Of a DNA stretch of 64,000 bases, positions 54,501 to 63,035 are shown piece after piece. Below the pieces are notes generated by a model, which saw only the letters and a list, made by a program, of their open reading frames with translations, was not told the DNA's origin and searched no databases. The position numbers and the translations under genes were made by a program. This stretch comes from Shewanella electrodiphila (GTDB taxonomy: Bacteria > Pseudomonadota > Gammaproteobacteria > Enterobacterales > Shewanellaceae): the NCBI RefSeq assembly GCF_023283985.1, contig NZ_JAKIKU010000002.1:62001-126000 (forward strand), read 5' to 3'. Within the stretch, counting starts at the first letter, position 1. Every line of letters starts with the position of its first letter.

Positions 54501-54632
54501 GTGTCTAGTCGAGATGCACTTGTTGCTGAAATCGTTGAAGAAAAACATGATGGCAGTGGCGGAAGTACCGGGCTATTGAGTCTTCTTGGTTTATTTGGTT
54601 TTGCAGCGCTGCGTCGCCGTAATCAAAAATAA
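51501..54632 (+). CDS. exeM: ExeM-like secreted DNase, endonuclease/exonuclease/phosphatase family, GlyGly-CTERM
   Basis: The 1043-residue protein has a signal peptide (cut near NA/GVN) and an N-terminal lamin-tail-like domain (NDLLITEMVQKNYGAEVGSVEITN). An OB-like domain follows at about 210-310 (LKGENVAVQGVVTAVVEL), then the nuclease domain at about 487-890 with QNLFNYF, DADVVGLMEMENNG, LAVNHFKSKG, LGDLNAYAQEDPL and SSDHDPALVTL. The tail is GGSTGLLSLLGLFGFAALRR, a rhombosortase-type GlyGly-CTERM signal, so export through type II secretion with cleavage at the surface is expected. Shewanella ExeM degrades extracellular DNA in biofilms and for phosphate. The symbol rests on domain match. Confidence 0.88.
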   Translation: MKKTFLSLAIASVISVGANAGVNDLLITEMVQKNYGAEVGSVEITNTHATESFTFTDDTAAFMWGNGKYENQMLSAAGEPLLTGITVDAGKSIVVLNIAASDEYKKIITDNGGDYVIGEGNGNYSDFYLSGNDGFYIKNGDTIIDRVGAADNTSVWAEDTTLRRRQDVEGNAPAPSSTFDASQWEVISPLDMTTVGAPNLAESYVPFVCADLTRISDIQGTGGESPLKGENVAVQGVVTAVVELPKKGFYLRDEVADGNPLTSDGIFVESGSADSELVGRTVCLGSDVAESYGQTQLMAENWEITNSDFTATIATDIEVLDSDGGSFATTLGRYEGMLVNLPEDLRPQADGVYDMRVSRSFSFNYDSYRNNMTLAYLRPNMQPNQLNVAGTPESIAAAAQNDDYRLVIESATKADNDSIPYYPNFGIAPQDNYIRIDDSVVGMQGVISYSFGDYSLTVTNELTSTNFIHNLPRTDSPDIDETVADDQFAIRIASQNLFNYFNSPFGGDQNQFGQSRGADTYNEFIQQKTKLVEAIRALDADVVGLMEMENNGYGLKSAVADLVNEVNVYYNDEYANNHDKPYSTENRYVFVGFDHNGNGVLDELDALGSDAIATGIIYRPSKLSIERTRVVTMPQQKAPTIVNDNNEVIKDGRDEILESGQNYHRDALVVTFKVNQTGKRLTLAVNHFKSKGSTCWEDWQGVEFGDATTWTDDAPDLDFQGSCSEFRISGAVHLAEELKSVEGDTIILGDLNAYAQEDPLLVLTENPRNKALMAASHTFVGTKPQFNTDGSPVAITQSYGYIDIISKVFEEKGKTPWSYSYNDEVGSLDHILISPSLEDRVIDASDWHINAAESSLYDYNNEYKGDYSNEYNKFYAEDHFRSSDHDPALVTLSYLPGEADSSTPLYLTNLNKLMKVPYQIPEAAGAMAGDIAKIKLTPKDDDAQLDLSQLVEPNVVLTQDGATLVNFEVFGAPSARYTAKVSLERDGNTVEGSSISLDIEVSSRDALVAEIVEEKHDGSGGSTGLLSLLGLFGFAALRRRNQK

Positions 54633-54696
54633 GTTGAACTGAAAAGATGAGGTGACAGTTAAGGCTGCACCTCATCAATAAATAAAAGAGACGACT

Positions 54697-57306
54697 ATGA
54701 ATAATAAAATCAGTGCAGTCGCTAAAGCAGTTACCCTTCTTTTAGCAACAGCATCTACAGCCGCGCATGCAGATTTGGTTATTACCGAATATGTTGAAGG
54801 TGGTGGTAGTAATAAAGCCATTGAAATTTCAAATCTAGGCGATAGTAATATTGATCTAGACGCCGCTCAATATGCGATAACGCTATACTCGAACGGTTCA
54901 ACTGATGCAGGTAATTCATCAGTATTAACTGGAACTTTAGCCCCAGGCAGCAGCATTGTTTATCATAATGGCAGTGCTGATGATGCCTTTAAAGTAGGGA
55001 TTGAATCAACAGTCACTTACTTTAATGGTGATGACGCTTTACTGCTGACTAAAGACGGTGTTGTCATTGATCGTTTTGGTAAGCTTGGTGAAGATCCAGG
55101 CTCTGAATGGACCGATCCTAATGATGCTAATTTCTCTACTAAGGATAAAACCTTAAGACGTAAAGATAGTATTACTACTGGTGACACTAACGCAACTGCA
55201 GACTTCCCTGGAACTGATAACCAGTGGGTTGTGTTTGATAAAGACACAAGCGACGGTTTAGGTTGTCCTGGCGAAGGTGCTTGTACTGCTGAACCTGGCG
55301 TATTAATTATCACTGAATATGTTGAAGGTGGCGGAAGTAACAAAGCGGTAGAACTTTCGAATGTGGGTGGCAGTAGCATAGATTTAGATGCTTCCGTTTA
55401 CACATTGAGTTTATATGGCAACGGCAGTACCGATGCTGGCAATACTGAAACTTTAACGGGCATTTTAGCTGCTGGCGAGAGCATTGTGTTCCATAACAGC
55501 AGTGCAGACGATGTTTTTAAAGTCGGTACAGAATCAACAGTCACTTACTTTAACGGTGACGATGCACTAGTCCTTTATAAAGACGATGTGGTTATCGATC
55601 GCTTAGGTAAGTTGGGTGAAGATCCTGGTTCAGAATGGACAGATCCAAACGACCCAGATTTTTCGACTAAAGACAAAACTCTTCGTCGTAAAAATAGCAT
55701 TACAGCTGGTGACACAGATGCTACTGCTGCATTCCCTGGTGACAATAATCAATGGGTGACCTTTGATAAAGACACTGCCGATGGACTAGGTTGTATGGGT
55801 GAAAGCGCATGTGGTAGCACACCTGTAGATCCTGAGCCAGAGCCAGAAGGTCCTTGTTCTGGGTGTGATGAGTTAACCCCTGTCGCAGATCCTGCTACCT
55901 TTGATGCCAATGTTTACTACACCAACGTACTTAGCGGCAGTTTTGATGATGCTGAAGCAATGAAAAACGCGATTTCTGTCGCTATTACTGCAGGTCATCA
56001 ACAATTAACTTACGCGCAAGTTTGGACAGCGTTGACATACTCAGATGAAGATCCATCTAATAGTAGTAATGTGATTGAGCTTTACACGGGTTTATCTGTG
56101 TCTAAGCAAAATAACGGTGGCAATACCAGTGACTGGAACCGTGAACACGTTTGGGCTAAAAGCCATGGCTTCCCAAGTGAGTCTCAGTTAGGTTACACAG
56201 ATGCTCACCATTTACGTCCAACTAACGTAAAAGTAAATTCTACTCGTAGCAACTATGACTTTAACGAGTGTAGTGATACAGGTACTGAAGTTGCTGATGC
56301 TCCTGGTAACTATCTTGATGCAAGTGCTCGTTGTTTTGAGCCAAGAGATGCAATCAAAGGTGATGTGGCGCGGATGATCATGTACATGGATACACGTTAC
56401 CAAGGTAACGACAGTAACATGCCTGATTTGATTGCTGTTGATCGTATTACTACTGCTGATGAAGTCTCAAACAATGATCCACTGCATGGCAAGCTGTGTA
56501 CACTTTATGACTGGCACCAACAGGATCCTGTTGACGCAAAAGACATAACGCGTAACGACGCGATTTACCAATATCAAGGAAACCGTAATCCATATATTGA
56601 TTACCCTGAGTGGGTACAAGAAGTGTATGGGGATCAGTGTGGCGATCCAATAAACCCAAGTTTAGATGTTGATGTCGTGATTGATGCGCCAGAGCAAGTG
56701 AATGAAACTGAAACGCTGGTTCTTGATGCATCGGCAACAGTGGCTGAAGATGGTTCAGACTTAACCTTTAGCTGGGAACAAACAGCAGGCCCAGAACTAA
56801 CATTTGACGGTTCTGCAGCCATTTTGTCTGTGACTGCACCAGAAGTTAGTGTAGACACACAAATCGCGTTTACCTTAACTGTCAGTGATGGCATGTTAGA
56901 AACGACGCAAGTTGTAGCTGTTACTGTTGTCAATGTGCCTTTGTCATTTGATATTAGCTTTAGTGGCAACACTGAACTCAATGAAGGCGATAGCACTGTT
57001 ATTACAGCTGCAATTGCTGATGAACCTGCAGGTCTAGAGTATAGCTGGAAACAAGTATCAGGTGCTGATGCTGAATATAGTGCTGATGGCTTGGTATTGA
57101 GTGTGACAGCGCCAGAAGTAACAGTTGATCAGGCTTTGGTGTTTGAGCTTGTCGTGACTGATGGTGGCGAGCAATTTACTACCTCTGTAAGTGTTAACGT
57201 TAATAATACACTAGATGAAGGCTGGACTAAGCCTGAAGGCGCGGGCAGTTTAGGTGCAGGTTTATTAATGCTACTTCCTCTGTTATGGCGTCGTCGCCAA
57301 TCTTAA
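54697..57306 (+). CDS. Secreted EndA-type endonuclease with two lamin-tail domains and Ig/PKD-like repeats
   Basis: The 869-residue protein has a signal peptide (cut near AHA/DLV), two near-identical lamin-tail domains (about 27-165 and 203-340), and a Pro/Glu linker with CSGCDE. The endonuclease I domain at about 390-645 has DWNREHVWAKSHGFPS, HHLRPTNVKVNSTRSNYDF and GDVARMIMYMDTRY. Two PKD-like domains follow, with SVTAPEVSVD repeats, and a C-terminal GAGLLMLLPLLWRRRQ segment. That tail resembles the GlyGly-CTERM signal of the preceding gene. It should cut extracellular nucleic acids at the cell surface. It lies 64 bp after the ExeM-like gene and the two likely act together. Confidence 0.88.
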   Translation: MNNKISAVAKAVTLLLATASTAAHADLVITEYVEGGGSNKAIEISNLGDSNIDLDAAQYAITLYSNGSTDAGNSSVLTGTLAPGSSIVYHNGSADDAFKVGIESTVTYFNGDDALLLTKDGVVIDRFGKLGEDPGSEWTDPNDANFSTKDKTLRRKDSITTGDTNATADFPGTDNQWVVFDKDTSDGLGCPGEGACTAEPGVLIITEYVEGGGSNKAVELSNVGGSSIDLDASVYTLSLYGNGSTDAGNTETLTGILAAGESIVFHNSSADDVFKVGTESTVTYFNGDDALVLYKDDVVIDRLGKLGEDPGSEWTDPNDPDFSTKDKTLRRKNSITAGDTDATAAFPGDNNQWVTFDKDTADGLGCMGESACGSTPVDPEPEPEGPCSGCDELTPVADPATFDANVYYTNVLSGSFDDAEAMKNAISVAITAGHQQLTYAQVWTALTYSDEDPSNSSNVIELYTGLSVSKQNNGGNTSDWNREHVWAKSHGFPSESQLGYTDAHHLRPTNVKVNSTRSNYDFNECSDTGTEVADAPGNYLDASARCFEPRDAIKGDVARMIMYMDTRYQGNDSNMPDLIAVDRITTADEVSNNDPLHGKLCTLYDWHQQDPVDAKDITRNDAIYQYQGNRNPYIDYPEWVQEVYGDQCGDPINPSLDVDVVIDAPEQVNETETLVLDASATVAEDGSDLTFSWEQTAGPELTFDGSAAILSVTAPEVSVDTQIAFTLTVSDGMLETTQVVAVTVVNVPLSFDISFSGNTELNEGDSTVITAAIADEPAGLEYSWKQVSGADAEYSADGLVLSVTAPEVTVDQALVFELVVTDGGEQFTTSVSVNVNNTLDEGWTKPEGAGSLGAGLLMLLPLLWRRRQS
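54778..55784 (+). repeat. 528-bp tandem duplication encoding the two lamin-tail domains
   Basis: The segment from about 54778 to 55256 recurs at 55306 to 55784 with a constant offset of 528 bp (176 codons) and no indel in the parts compared (EYVEGGGSNKA and LGEDPGSEWTDPND in both). Many third positions differ, so the duplication is not very recent. Confidence 0.85.
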
Positions 57307-57349
57307 TTCATTATTGAGGGTGTATAGCCCTAACGATAATTGAATGGTT

Positions 57350-57389
57350 AAAAGCCAGTTGTGCAATGATTTGTACAACTGGCTTTTTT
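57350..57389 (+). terminator. Rho-independent terminator after the nuclease block
   Basis: AAAAGCCAGTTGT and ACAACTGGCTTTTTT form a long stem with a 12-nt loop and T-run. Confidence 0.92.
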
Positions 57390-57511
57390 GTATAAATGAG
57401 TTAAGGGCTACAGTTTTAGCTTGTTGCTCTTTTTCGTTTGCAATGTATTATTTTACCATCTGTGAGCTTCCGTAAACGTGATTGTCTAATAAGACATACA
57501 AGGATAAAGAC

Positions 57512-57748
57512 ATGAAAACTATGACTTGCAAACAACTTGGTGGCGCTTGTGAACACGAGTTTCACGCTGCAACTTTTGAAGAGATGAAAGCCCTAAGTAA
57601 ACAGCATGGGATGCTGATCTTTCAACAGCAAGAACCAGAACATATGAAGGTGATGGCTGAAATGTCGCACTTAATGCAAGATCCAGCAGCAATGAAAGCC
57701 TTTATGGAAGAGAAACAAAGGCTATTTGACTCAATAACAGAAGATTAG
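57512..57748 (+). CDS. DUF1059 small protein
   Basis: The 78-residue protein starts at ATG 57512 with AAGGA 7 nt ahead. It shows the DUF1059 pattern MTCKQLGGACEHEFHAATFEEM with two cysteines and a histidine that could bind metal. A Met-rich C-terminal helix follows (MKVMAEMSHLMQDPAAMKAFMEE), which is longer than in the minimal family. The function of DUF1059 is unknown. It precedes an S51 peptidase gene by 63 bp on the same strand. Confidence 0.8.
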   Translation: MKTMTCKQLGGACEHEFHAATFEEMKALSKQHGMLIFQQQEPEHMKVMAEMSHLMQDPAAMKAFMEEKQRLFDSITED

Positions 57749-57811
57749 TAATCAGAATTGAAATAAGAATGGAAACTAGATGAGCCATACTGAACAGGAC
57801 GTTAATGGACA

Positions 57812-58447
57812 ATGAACCTTGTACTACTAAGTAATACAGCTTCCTTAGAAGCGATGAATGCACTGACATTTTTTATTGGTAACTTATCAAAGGATTTGTT
57901 GTCGTTACCGGTGATTTATATTGCGTCTCAGCCAGATTCTAAGCGAGTGTATTTTACTCCTATTAAGACTATGTATCAGCAACTAGGTTTTAAGCAGGTT
58001 GACTATATCGAGCTCGAGGATGGTTTTCAGGCCAATGCGTCAACACTATTAGAAAAAGCAGGTTTAATTCATCTATCTGGTGGTGATACATATCGTTTTT
58101 TAAATGGGTTAAAGCAACGCGGTATTGATAAGCAATTAAGGTGTCTTGCTGAAGAAGGTACAGTGATAGTTGGAGTGAGTGCAGGGGCAATGATAATGAC
58201 GCCGAGCATTGATTCAGCAATACTGTGTGGCGATCAAAATACAGTCGGTTTAACTGATACTAGAGGCTTACATTTAGTGTCATTTTTAATGGTTCCTCAT
58301 GTGAGTGACCCCATTAGTAATCTGTCAGAAATAGAGACATTTAAGTTGCAAAGCGACAATGAGTTATTGCTTTGTAAAGACACCGATGCTGTGGTTATTA
58401 ATGGAAATAAGCAACAAACGTTCGGTACACCCATTTGGCTAAAATAA
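57812..58447 (+). CDS. Peptidase S51 family protein (dipeptidase E-like)
   Basis: The 211-residue protein has the S51 fold with IHLSGGDTYRFLNGL and nucleophile elbow GVSAGAMIM (Ser123), followed by GLHLVSFLMVPHVSD with the expected histidine. PepE of enterobacteria cleaves Asp-X dipeptides and cyanophycinase is a relative; this protein is close to PepE in length (229 in Salmonella). No other peptide-degradation gene is adjacent. Substrate is uncertain within S51. Confidence 0.85.
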   Translation: MNLVLLSNTASLEAMNALTFFIGNLSKDLLSLPVIYIASQPDSKRVYFTPIKTMYQQLGFKQVDYIELEDGFQANASTLLEKAGLIHLSGGDTYRFLNGLKQRGIDKQLRCLAEEGTVIVGVSAGAMIMTPSIDSAILCGDQNTVGLTDTRGLHLVSFLMVPHVSDPISNLSEIETFKLQSDNELLLCKDTDAVVINGNKQQTFGTPIWLK

Positions 58448-58481
58448 GTTTTTATTATCATCAAAACTTTAAATTAATAAA

Positions 58482-58507
58482 GGGCTTAAATGAGTCAATT
58501 TAAGCCC
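58482..58507. terminator. Bidirectional hairpin between S51 peptidase and lemA genes
   Basis: GGGCTTAAAT and ATTTAAGCCC form a perfect 10-bp stem with a 6-nt loop between convergent genes. Confidence 0.7.
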
Positions 58508-58534
58508 CGTGCTTACTACAAGGTGCAATGCTAG

Positions 58535-59104
58535 CTAGAACTTTGGCTTATATTCAAAAGCAGCTTGGGCTTTGCTGTCAGTAAAGACTTCAATGACCTG
58601 CTTTTTATTGAACATACCGTTAACCATATTATTCGGGAAAGCTTGAATACAGTTATTAAAATTAGCCACGTTTTGGTTAAAGATACGAACTGCAGCACCG
58701 ACATTTTCTTCTTGTTCTGTAATCTCACTCATGAACTTTGAGAAAGACTCTGATGCTTTAAGTTCTGGATAGGCTTCAACCGCGACATTAATACCTTTAA
58801 TCAGCTCCTGTGAGGCTTTATCAACATCACTTTGTAACTTAGTGTCGATGTTATTGTCTTGGAGTGCGTTTATCCCTTTACGTAGTGCAGTAATCTTCGG
58901 CAGTAACTCCATTTCATAGTCTTTATGCTCTTGTAACACTCTATCTAATTCTGGAATAATTCTGCTACGTTGCCTTTCTTGAGTTAATACGTCAGCCCAA
59001 CCACGCTGAACGGCATTGTGCTCTTTAACAATGGCATTATAAATACTGAAAATAATGATTGCGCCAAGGATAATTACCGCTAAGAAAATATAAGACATGT
59101 CCAT
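58535..59104 (-). CDS. LemA-family membrane protein
   Basis: The 189-residue product from ATG 59104 (AGAGGAAA ahead; an in-frame start 19 codons further upstream would overlap nothing but adds an unlikely polar leader) has one N-terminal transmembrane helix (4-26) followed by NAVQRGWADVLTQERQRSRIIPEL. Helical LemA repeats follow up to AVRIFNQNVANFNNCIQAFPNNMV. LemA proteins are widespread and of uncertain function, often beside a large membrane protein, as here. Confidence 0.9.
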   Translation of the reverse strand: MDMSYIFLAVIILGAIIIFSIYNAIVKEHNAVQRGWADVLTQERQRSRIIPELDRVLQEHKDYEMELLPKITALRKGINALQDNNIDTKLQSDVDKASQELIKGINVAVEAYPELKASESFSKFMSEITEQEENVGAAVRIFNQNVANFNNCIQAFPNNMVNGMFNKKQVIEVFTDSKAQAAFEYKPKF

Positions 59105-59123
59105 GATTTTTCCTCTATGAAGC

Positions 59124-60185
59124 TTAAGTTGTGTGCTTAATAAGTTGATTAACGAAGCCAAAGATACTGTTCACTGTGAACAGTGATGTGTCATTTAGCA
59201 ACTCTTGTTTGAATTTCTCAGGTGTTGTGATGTCATATTCCATTTCGGGATTAAGTAAATTAGTGTTGTGCTGATTAATCAATAAACTGCCATCATGTGC
59301 AAATTCGATAGTTACATTTTTGAGTTTACGGCTAAGTTGCTCACAAGCAATCACGACAACAGGTTCAAGAAATTTTGCCGCGTCAAACTGAGAATCTGCT
59401 TGCACGCGAAAGGACTTTTCAAACTCTCTAGAAGCTGGCATAAAGCTTTGTTGCCATTGTTTGGATAATCTTGATTCACTTAACACTAAATGAGTGGTCT
59501 TATTAATTGGGGGAAATATTACACCTTGACGATAGTAATGGTCATAGACAGTTCTGGTGCGAGTGCGCGTACCGCCTTTACCATCTGATTCAGTATAGGT
59601 CTCAGTTCTTCTGTCGACATAATGATGATAAACCACACTGGCGCGGATTAGTCCAATATCTGAGTGAAAGTCAATTTCTTTGCCCCACTCAACATCTTGC
59701 GAGTGATTTCCTCGGTTAAAGTCGACAAATTTATTTTCTGCATTATTGAGAAAAGCAGCGTCGCAACTACGCATATTATACAGATGCTTAAGGGTTTCAT
59801 CTCTTATGAGTGTGGAGACTTTTTTAAGTTTCGTACGGCGCGAAAGGTATATTGCTATCGCTGATATTAGACCGACAATGCAAATAATAAAAATGCCAAA
59901 ATCAAGTTCAGAATAGCGATAATAGCTTCCCTGTTGCTCAAGATAAAACCAATAAACAACGGCTGATAAAAAGGCGATTAACCCAGCGATAAGTATGTTG
60001 CTATTCTTATAAGATAATTGATTTGGGTAAGCGATAGCACTATCTAGTGCCTCTTTGACGACATCAATAGATTGAGAATGAATCACTTGGGATTTAAGCT
60101 GCTTCAAAAAAGCGCTTAATGCCTTATTGTTCGCGGGTTTCTCACTAGACTCGTTGTTAACATCTGCGACAGGCTCTGATGACAT
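59124..60185 (-). CDS. DUF3137-like membrane protein paired with LemA
   Basis: The 353-residue protein has a soluble N-terminus, two adjacent transmembrane helices (about 61-80 and 93-113), and a cytoplasmic or periplasmic C-terminal domain. That domain has HYVDRRTETYTESDGKGGTR, VYDHYYRQGVIF and a C-terminal domain with LLINQHNTNLLNPEMEYDI. This fits the DUF3137 family, which commonly sits next to lemA. The stop codon is 19 bp before the lemA start, so they form an operon. The function of the pair is unknown. Confidence 0.75.
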   Translation of the reverse strand: MSSEPVADVNNESSEKPANNKALSAFLKQLKSQVIHSQSIDVVKEALDSAIAYPNQLSYKNSNILIAGLIAFLSAVVYWFYLEQQGSYYRYSELDFGIFIICIVGLISAIAIYLSRRTKLKKVSTLIRDETLKHLYNMRSCDAAFLNNAENKFVDFNRGNHSQDVEWGKEIDFHSDIGLIRASVVYHHYVDRRTETYTESDGKGGTRTRTRTVYDHYYRQGVIFPPINKTTHLVLSESRLSKQWQQSFMPASREFEKSFRVQADSQFDAAKFLEPVVVIACEQLSRKLKNVTIEFAHDGSLLINQHNTNLLNPEMEYDITTPEKFKQELLNDTSLFTVNSIFGFVNQLIKHTT

Positions 60186-60340
60186 TGTACGTCCTTGTTT
60201 AAATTGACAGGGTTATATTACAAGGCAAATTTATAGTGTAAAGTGCTGTTTTATATAAATTTGATAAATGAGTCAATAAATTGAAACAGATTGATACTGA
60301 TATTTAGTGATGTCGTTAATTATTTTTAAAAGGGAGCTTT

Positions 60341-60721
60341 ATGGCTAAGTTACACCGTTTTGATCATATCCATATTTACGTTGAAGATAGAGCAAAAGCG
60401 TTAACTTGGTACCAAGAGGTAATGGGCTTTGAACCTGTAGCACCTTTATCTTTTTGGGCGGTAGATAATGGCCCTTTAGTCATTGCCCATGATGATTTAC
60501 ATCTGGCGCTATTTGAATCAAGTGCTGCTAAACGCACTACCGTCGCCTTTGGTGTCGATGCCAATAATTTCAGCCTTTGGCAACAAAAGTTAAGCGATAA
60601 TGAGGTTCAATTTAATGTAAGCGATCATCAAATTACCTGGTCGATTTACTTTAGCGATCCCGATGGAAATCCTTATGAGATTACCAGCTTTGATTATGAT
60701 GATATTGCTAAGGCTAACTGA
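60341..60721 (+). CDS. Glyoxalase/VOC-superfamily protein
   Basis: The 126-residue protein has two beta-alpha-beta-beta-beta modules: LHRFDHIHIYVEDRAKALTWYQEVMGF at the start and WSIYFSDPDGNPYEITSFDYD at the end, with putative metal ligands at His and Glu. VOC proteins include glyoxalases, dioxygenases and fosfomycin-type resistance proteins; nothing here distinguishes among them. AAGGGAG lies ahead of the ATG. The next gene begins 2 bp after its stop, so the two are cotranscribed. Confidence 0.85.
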   Translation: MAKLHRFDHIHIYVEDRAKALTWYQEVMGFEPVAPLSFWAVDNGPLVIAHDDLHLALFESSAAKRTTVAFGVDANNFSLWQQKLSDNEVQFNVSDHQITWSIYFSDPDGNPYEITSFDYDDIAKAN

Positions 60722-60723
60722 TA

Positions 60724-61197
60724 ATGACACCAGCGATTAATCTAGCGAAAAAGAACCAGGTACTCCATCAAGTGCTGTCATATCACCACGACCCAGCTGT
60801 GGCATCATATGGAAATGAAGCACTTGACAAGTTAAAGCTGCCAGCAGAGAAAGTATTTAAAACCCTTGTTGTTCAGCTAGACACCAAAGAGTTAGTCGTG
60901 GCTGTTGTACCGGTACTTGGAATGCTTAACTTGAAGTTTCTTGCTAAAACCTTAGGGGTTAAAAAAGTGCTGATGGCTGACAAAGTACTTGTTGAGAAAA
61001 CCACGGGTTATGTATTAGGTGGAGTCAGTCCATTAGCGCAAAAGAAACGCCTCAGGACAGTGATTGATCAATCTGCTGAACACCAAGCACAAATCTTTGT
61101 GAGTGCAGGAAAAAGAGGACTAGAAATCGGCTTATCTGCGCAAGACTTATTAGTGTTAACCCAGGGTGTTTTTGCGTCGATTGCTGAGGTAAGGTAA
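60724..61197 (+). CDS. ybaK: Cys-tRNA(Pro)/Cys-tRNA(Cys) deacylase YbaK
   Basis: The 157-residue protein has the YbaK fold: KVFKTLVVQLDTKELVVAVVPV, the active-site lysine region LNLKFLAKTLGVKKVLMA, GYVLGGVSPLAQKKRLRTVIDQSA and KRGLEIGLSAQDLL. YbaK hydrolyses mischarged Cys-tRNA(Pro) in trans. Length is like E. coli YbaK (159). It is cotranscribed with the VOC gene. Confidence 0.93.
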   Translation: MTPAINLAKKNQVLHQVLSYHHDPAVASYGNEALDKLKLPAEKVFKTLVVQLDTKELVVAVVPVLGMLNLKFLAKTLGVKKVLMADKVLVEKTTGYVLGGVSPLAQKKRLRTVIDQSAEHQAQIFVSAGKRGLEIGLSAQDLLVLTQGVFASIAEVR

Positions 61198-61431
61198 GCG
61201 CTTGCCCGTTAATGAATAACTCATTAGCTATTAACGATCGTGTTTAAGCGTTCATGTTTAATTCTTGTTGAGTATCATAAGCGAAATTAATCACTATCAG
61301 ATTATTGTCCCATATGTTATTAAGTCTATAAGTGAACTTTGTTTAACATCTTGCTGCTTAGTTTGATTAATGAGTTGATTAAGCTGAACTAAGCCATTGT
61401 CATTACAGTATGCATTCCTCAGGAAATAAAT

Positions 61432-61716
61432 ATGAATTTAGATAAGTCTAAAAAAAGAATCGCTAAGAAAGTCAAAGCTGGCTTTAAAGGCTACCCACTG
61501 ATCAATATTATCTATCAGGGAAAAACAGCTGATATTGCCGAAGAGGTTGTGGTTGAGTTTATATTTGAGGAAGGTGCTGAAGCGCAGCAGGAAAAATTTA
61601 AAAGCACTGCTGATGCAAGGCAAGATGAAGTGATTCAAACGGCATTGATTAAAATTATTGATAGAGCTGATGCGAGCACAGTGACTGAGTCAGACGACGT
61701 GATAGTGGTTAATTGA
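61432..61716 (+). CDS. Hypothetical protein, 94 residues
   Basis: The protein is basic at the start (MNLDKSKKRIAKKVKAGFKGYP) and acidic in the middle and end. It has a likely alpha/beta fold (LINIIYQGKTADIAEEVVVEFIFEEGAEAQQEKFKS) and no signal peptide or membrane segment. AGGAAAT lies ahead of the ATG and a terminator follows, so it is a complete small gene. I do not recognise the family. It is not an obvious partner of its neighbours. Confidence 0.7.
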   Translation: MNLDKSKKRIAKKVKAGFKGYPLINIIYQGKTADIAEEVVVEFIFEEGAEAQQEKFKSTADARQDEVIQTALIKIIDRADASTVTESDDVIVVN

Positions 61717-61749
61717 TTGCTAGTTAGCTAAGTATCAGCTTTAGACATC

Positions 61750-61783
61750 AAAAAAGGCTTATCGCAAGATAAGCCTTTTTGTT
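61750..61783 (+). terminator. Rho-independent terminator after the 94-residue gene
   Basis: AAAAAAGGCTTATC and GATAAGCCTTTTT pair with a 4-nt loop, followed by GTTT. Confidence 0.9.
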
Positions 61784-61900
61784 TAATCTATACATCAGTT
61801 TGACTTTCAAACACAGATTTCTGCACGAGTACGATTACTACAACGTATTAAAACGCCATTGAAGAGACTATTAAGAAGCCAATTTTTAAGAGGCCAATTC

Positions 61901-62953
61901 TTAAGAAGCAATGTAATGAGTGCGTCTTCTACGACGTCTCATACGACCTTCTTTTTCTTCTTCAGTTTCCTCTGCTGTTCCATCATTTGCTGAATCCGCA
62001 GATTGGTCAGTTTTAGCTGTCGTTTTTTCTTCTGTACTCGCCGCCAGTTGATCTACATCATCCGGCGTTTCGGACTTTTTTTCATTTCTCTTAGTGTCCC
62101 CCTTGAAGACAGACTTAATGATACTTGTTACACCGCCAGTAGTTCCGGCTGTATCATCAGCTTTGTCTTCAGAGATATCTTCAGAAAATTCAATTTTATC
62201 AATTTTCGGTTTAGGTTTTTTAGGGGCGACTGCCACAGGGTCAAGGCTTTTAGTCGCACTAACCGTTTTAGCAGCAGTTAACTCTGCAACTGCGTTGTCT
62301 TCTTCAGCAGATTTAAGCATGCTTTCTGCAAGTGCTTTTTGGATCTGGTTGCTGATTTCAGACACGTTGTCTGGCGATATGCTGCCATTGTCTGCTTTAG
62401 CAGGCGAAGGAGCAGCCACTGGTGCAACCGTTGGTGCACTTATAGTATTAGTGTTCTCAGCGTTTTGTTTTGCAACGCGTTGATTGAAGTCAGTAGAGAC
62501 TTCATTCACTTCCGTTTTGGCAATCGATAGCGCTGAAATCAACTCATCAAATGAGCCTTTGAAAGTGTTGTATTTACTCTCAAAAGGATCAATGTTTGAT
62601 TTAACTTCATCAGTTAAATTGATGGTTAATTTTTTGTATGTATTGATTTCTTGTTCGAATTCAACCAGAACACCTTTGGTAGACAGTACGCTTTCTTCCA
62701 TGCTAGCGACTTTTACTTGTAGTGCCTTTTCTTTGGCTGCAAATTCTTCAATCAATGCTTGAGGAATCAATGCTGGTGGAACCATTGCAGGCACAATGTG
62801 GGCAAATTCTTTAATGCAACTTACCGGCTTCCACTGTGTAAAAGAAGGATGCCAACCGTAACAGTCACCATCTTTCAATAAGAATTCTTTTGCTTCAACT
62901 TCGTTTAACGGCCCTGTTACTTGACCATTTTTGGAAAAATACCATTTTTTCAT
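61901..62953 (-). CDS. GYF_2-domain protein with coiled coil and basic C-terminus
   Basis: The 350-residue protein begins with a GYF_2 domain at 1-50 (MKKWYFSKNGQVTGPLNEVE, then GDCYGWHPSFTQWKPV). A helical coiled-coil region lies at about 70-165 (LIEEFAAKEKALQVKVASMEE). A long low-complexity Ala/Ser/Asp/Glu-rich middle follows, and the end is acidic and then strongly basic (EGRMRRRRRRTHYIAS). GYF-type domains bind proline-rich peptides. The gene is 82 bp from a shorter paralogue of the same layout upstream. Export is not predicted. Function is unknown; a scaffolding or nucleoid/RNA-linked role is only a guess from the Arg run. Confidence 0.75.
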   Translation of the reverse strand: MKKWYFSKNGQVTGPLNEVEAKEFLLKDGDCYGWHPSFTQWKPVSCIKEFAHIVPAMVPPALIPQALIEEFAAKEKALQVKVASMEESVLSTKGVLVEFEQEINTYKKLTINLTDEVKSNIDPFESKYNTFKGSFDELISALSIAKTEVNEVSTDFNQRVAKQNAENTNTISAPTVAPVAAPSPAKADNGSISPDNVSEISNQIQKALAESMLKSAEEDNAVAELTAAKTVSATKSLDPVAVAPKKPKPKIDKIEFSEDISEDKADDTAGTTGGVTSIIKSVFKGDTKRNEKKSETPDDVDQLAASTEEKTTAKTDQSADSANDGTAEETEEEKEGRMRRRRRRTHYIAS

Positions 62954-63035
62954 AGTCGTATTCTTTTTATTTAGTTAACAACAATTGTCATATGCTACTC
63001 AGATTATTAAGTATTTAAGTCGGGTAAAACTTAAC

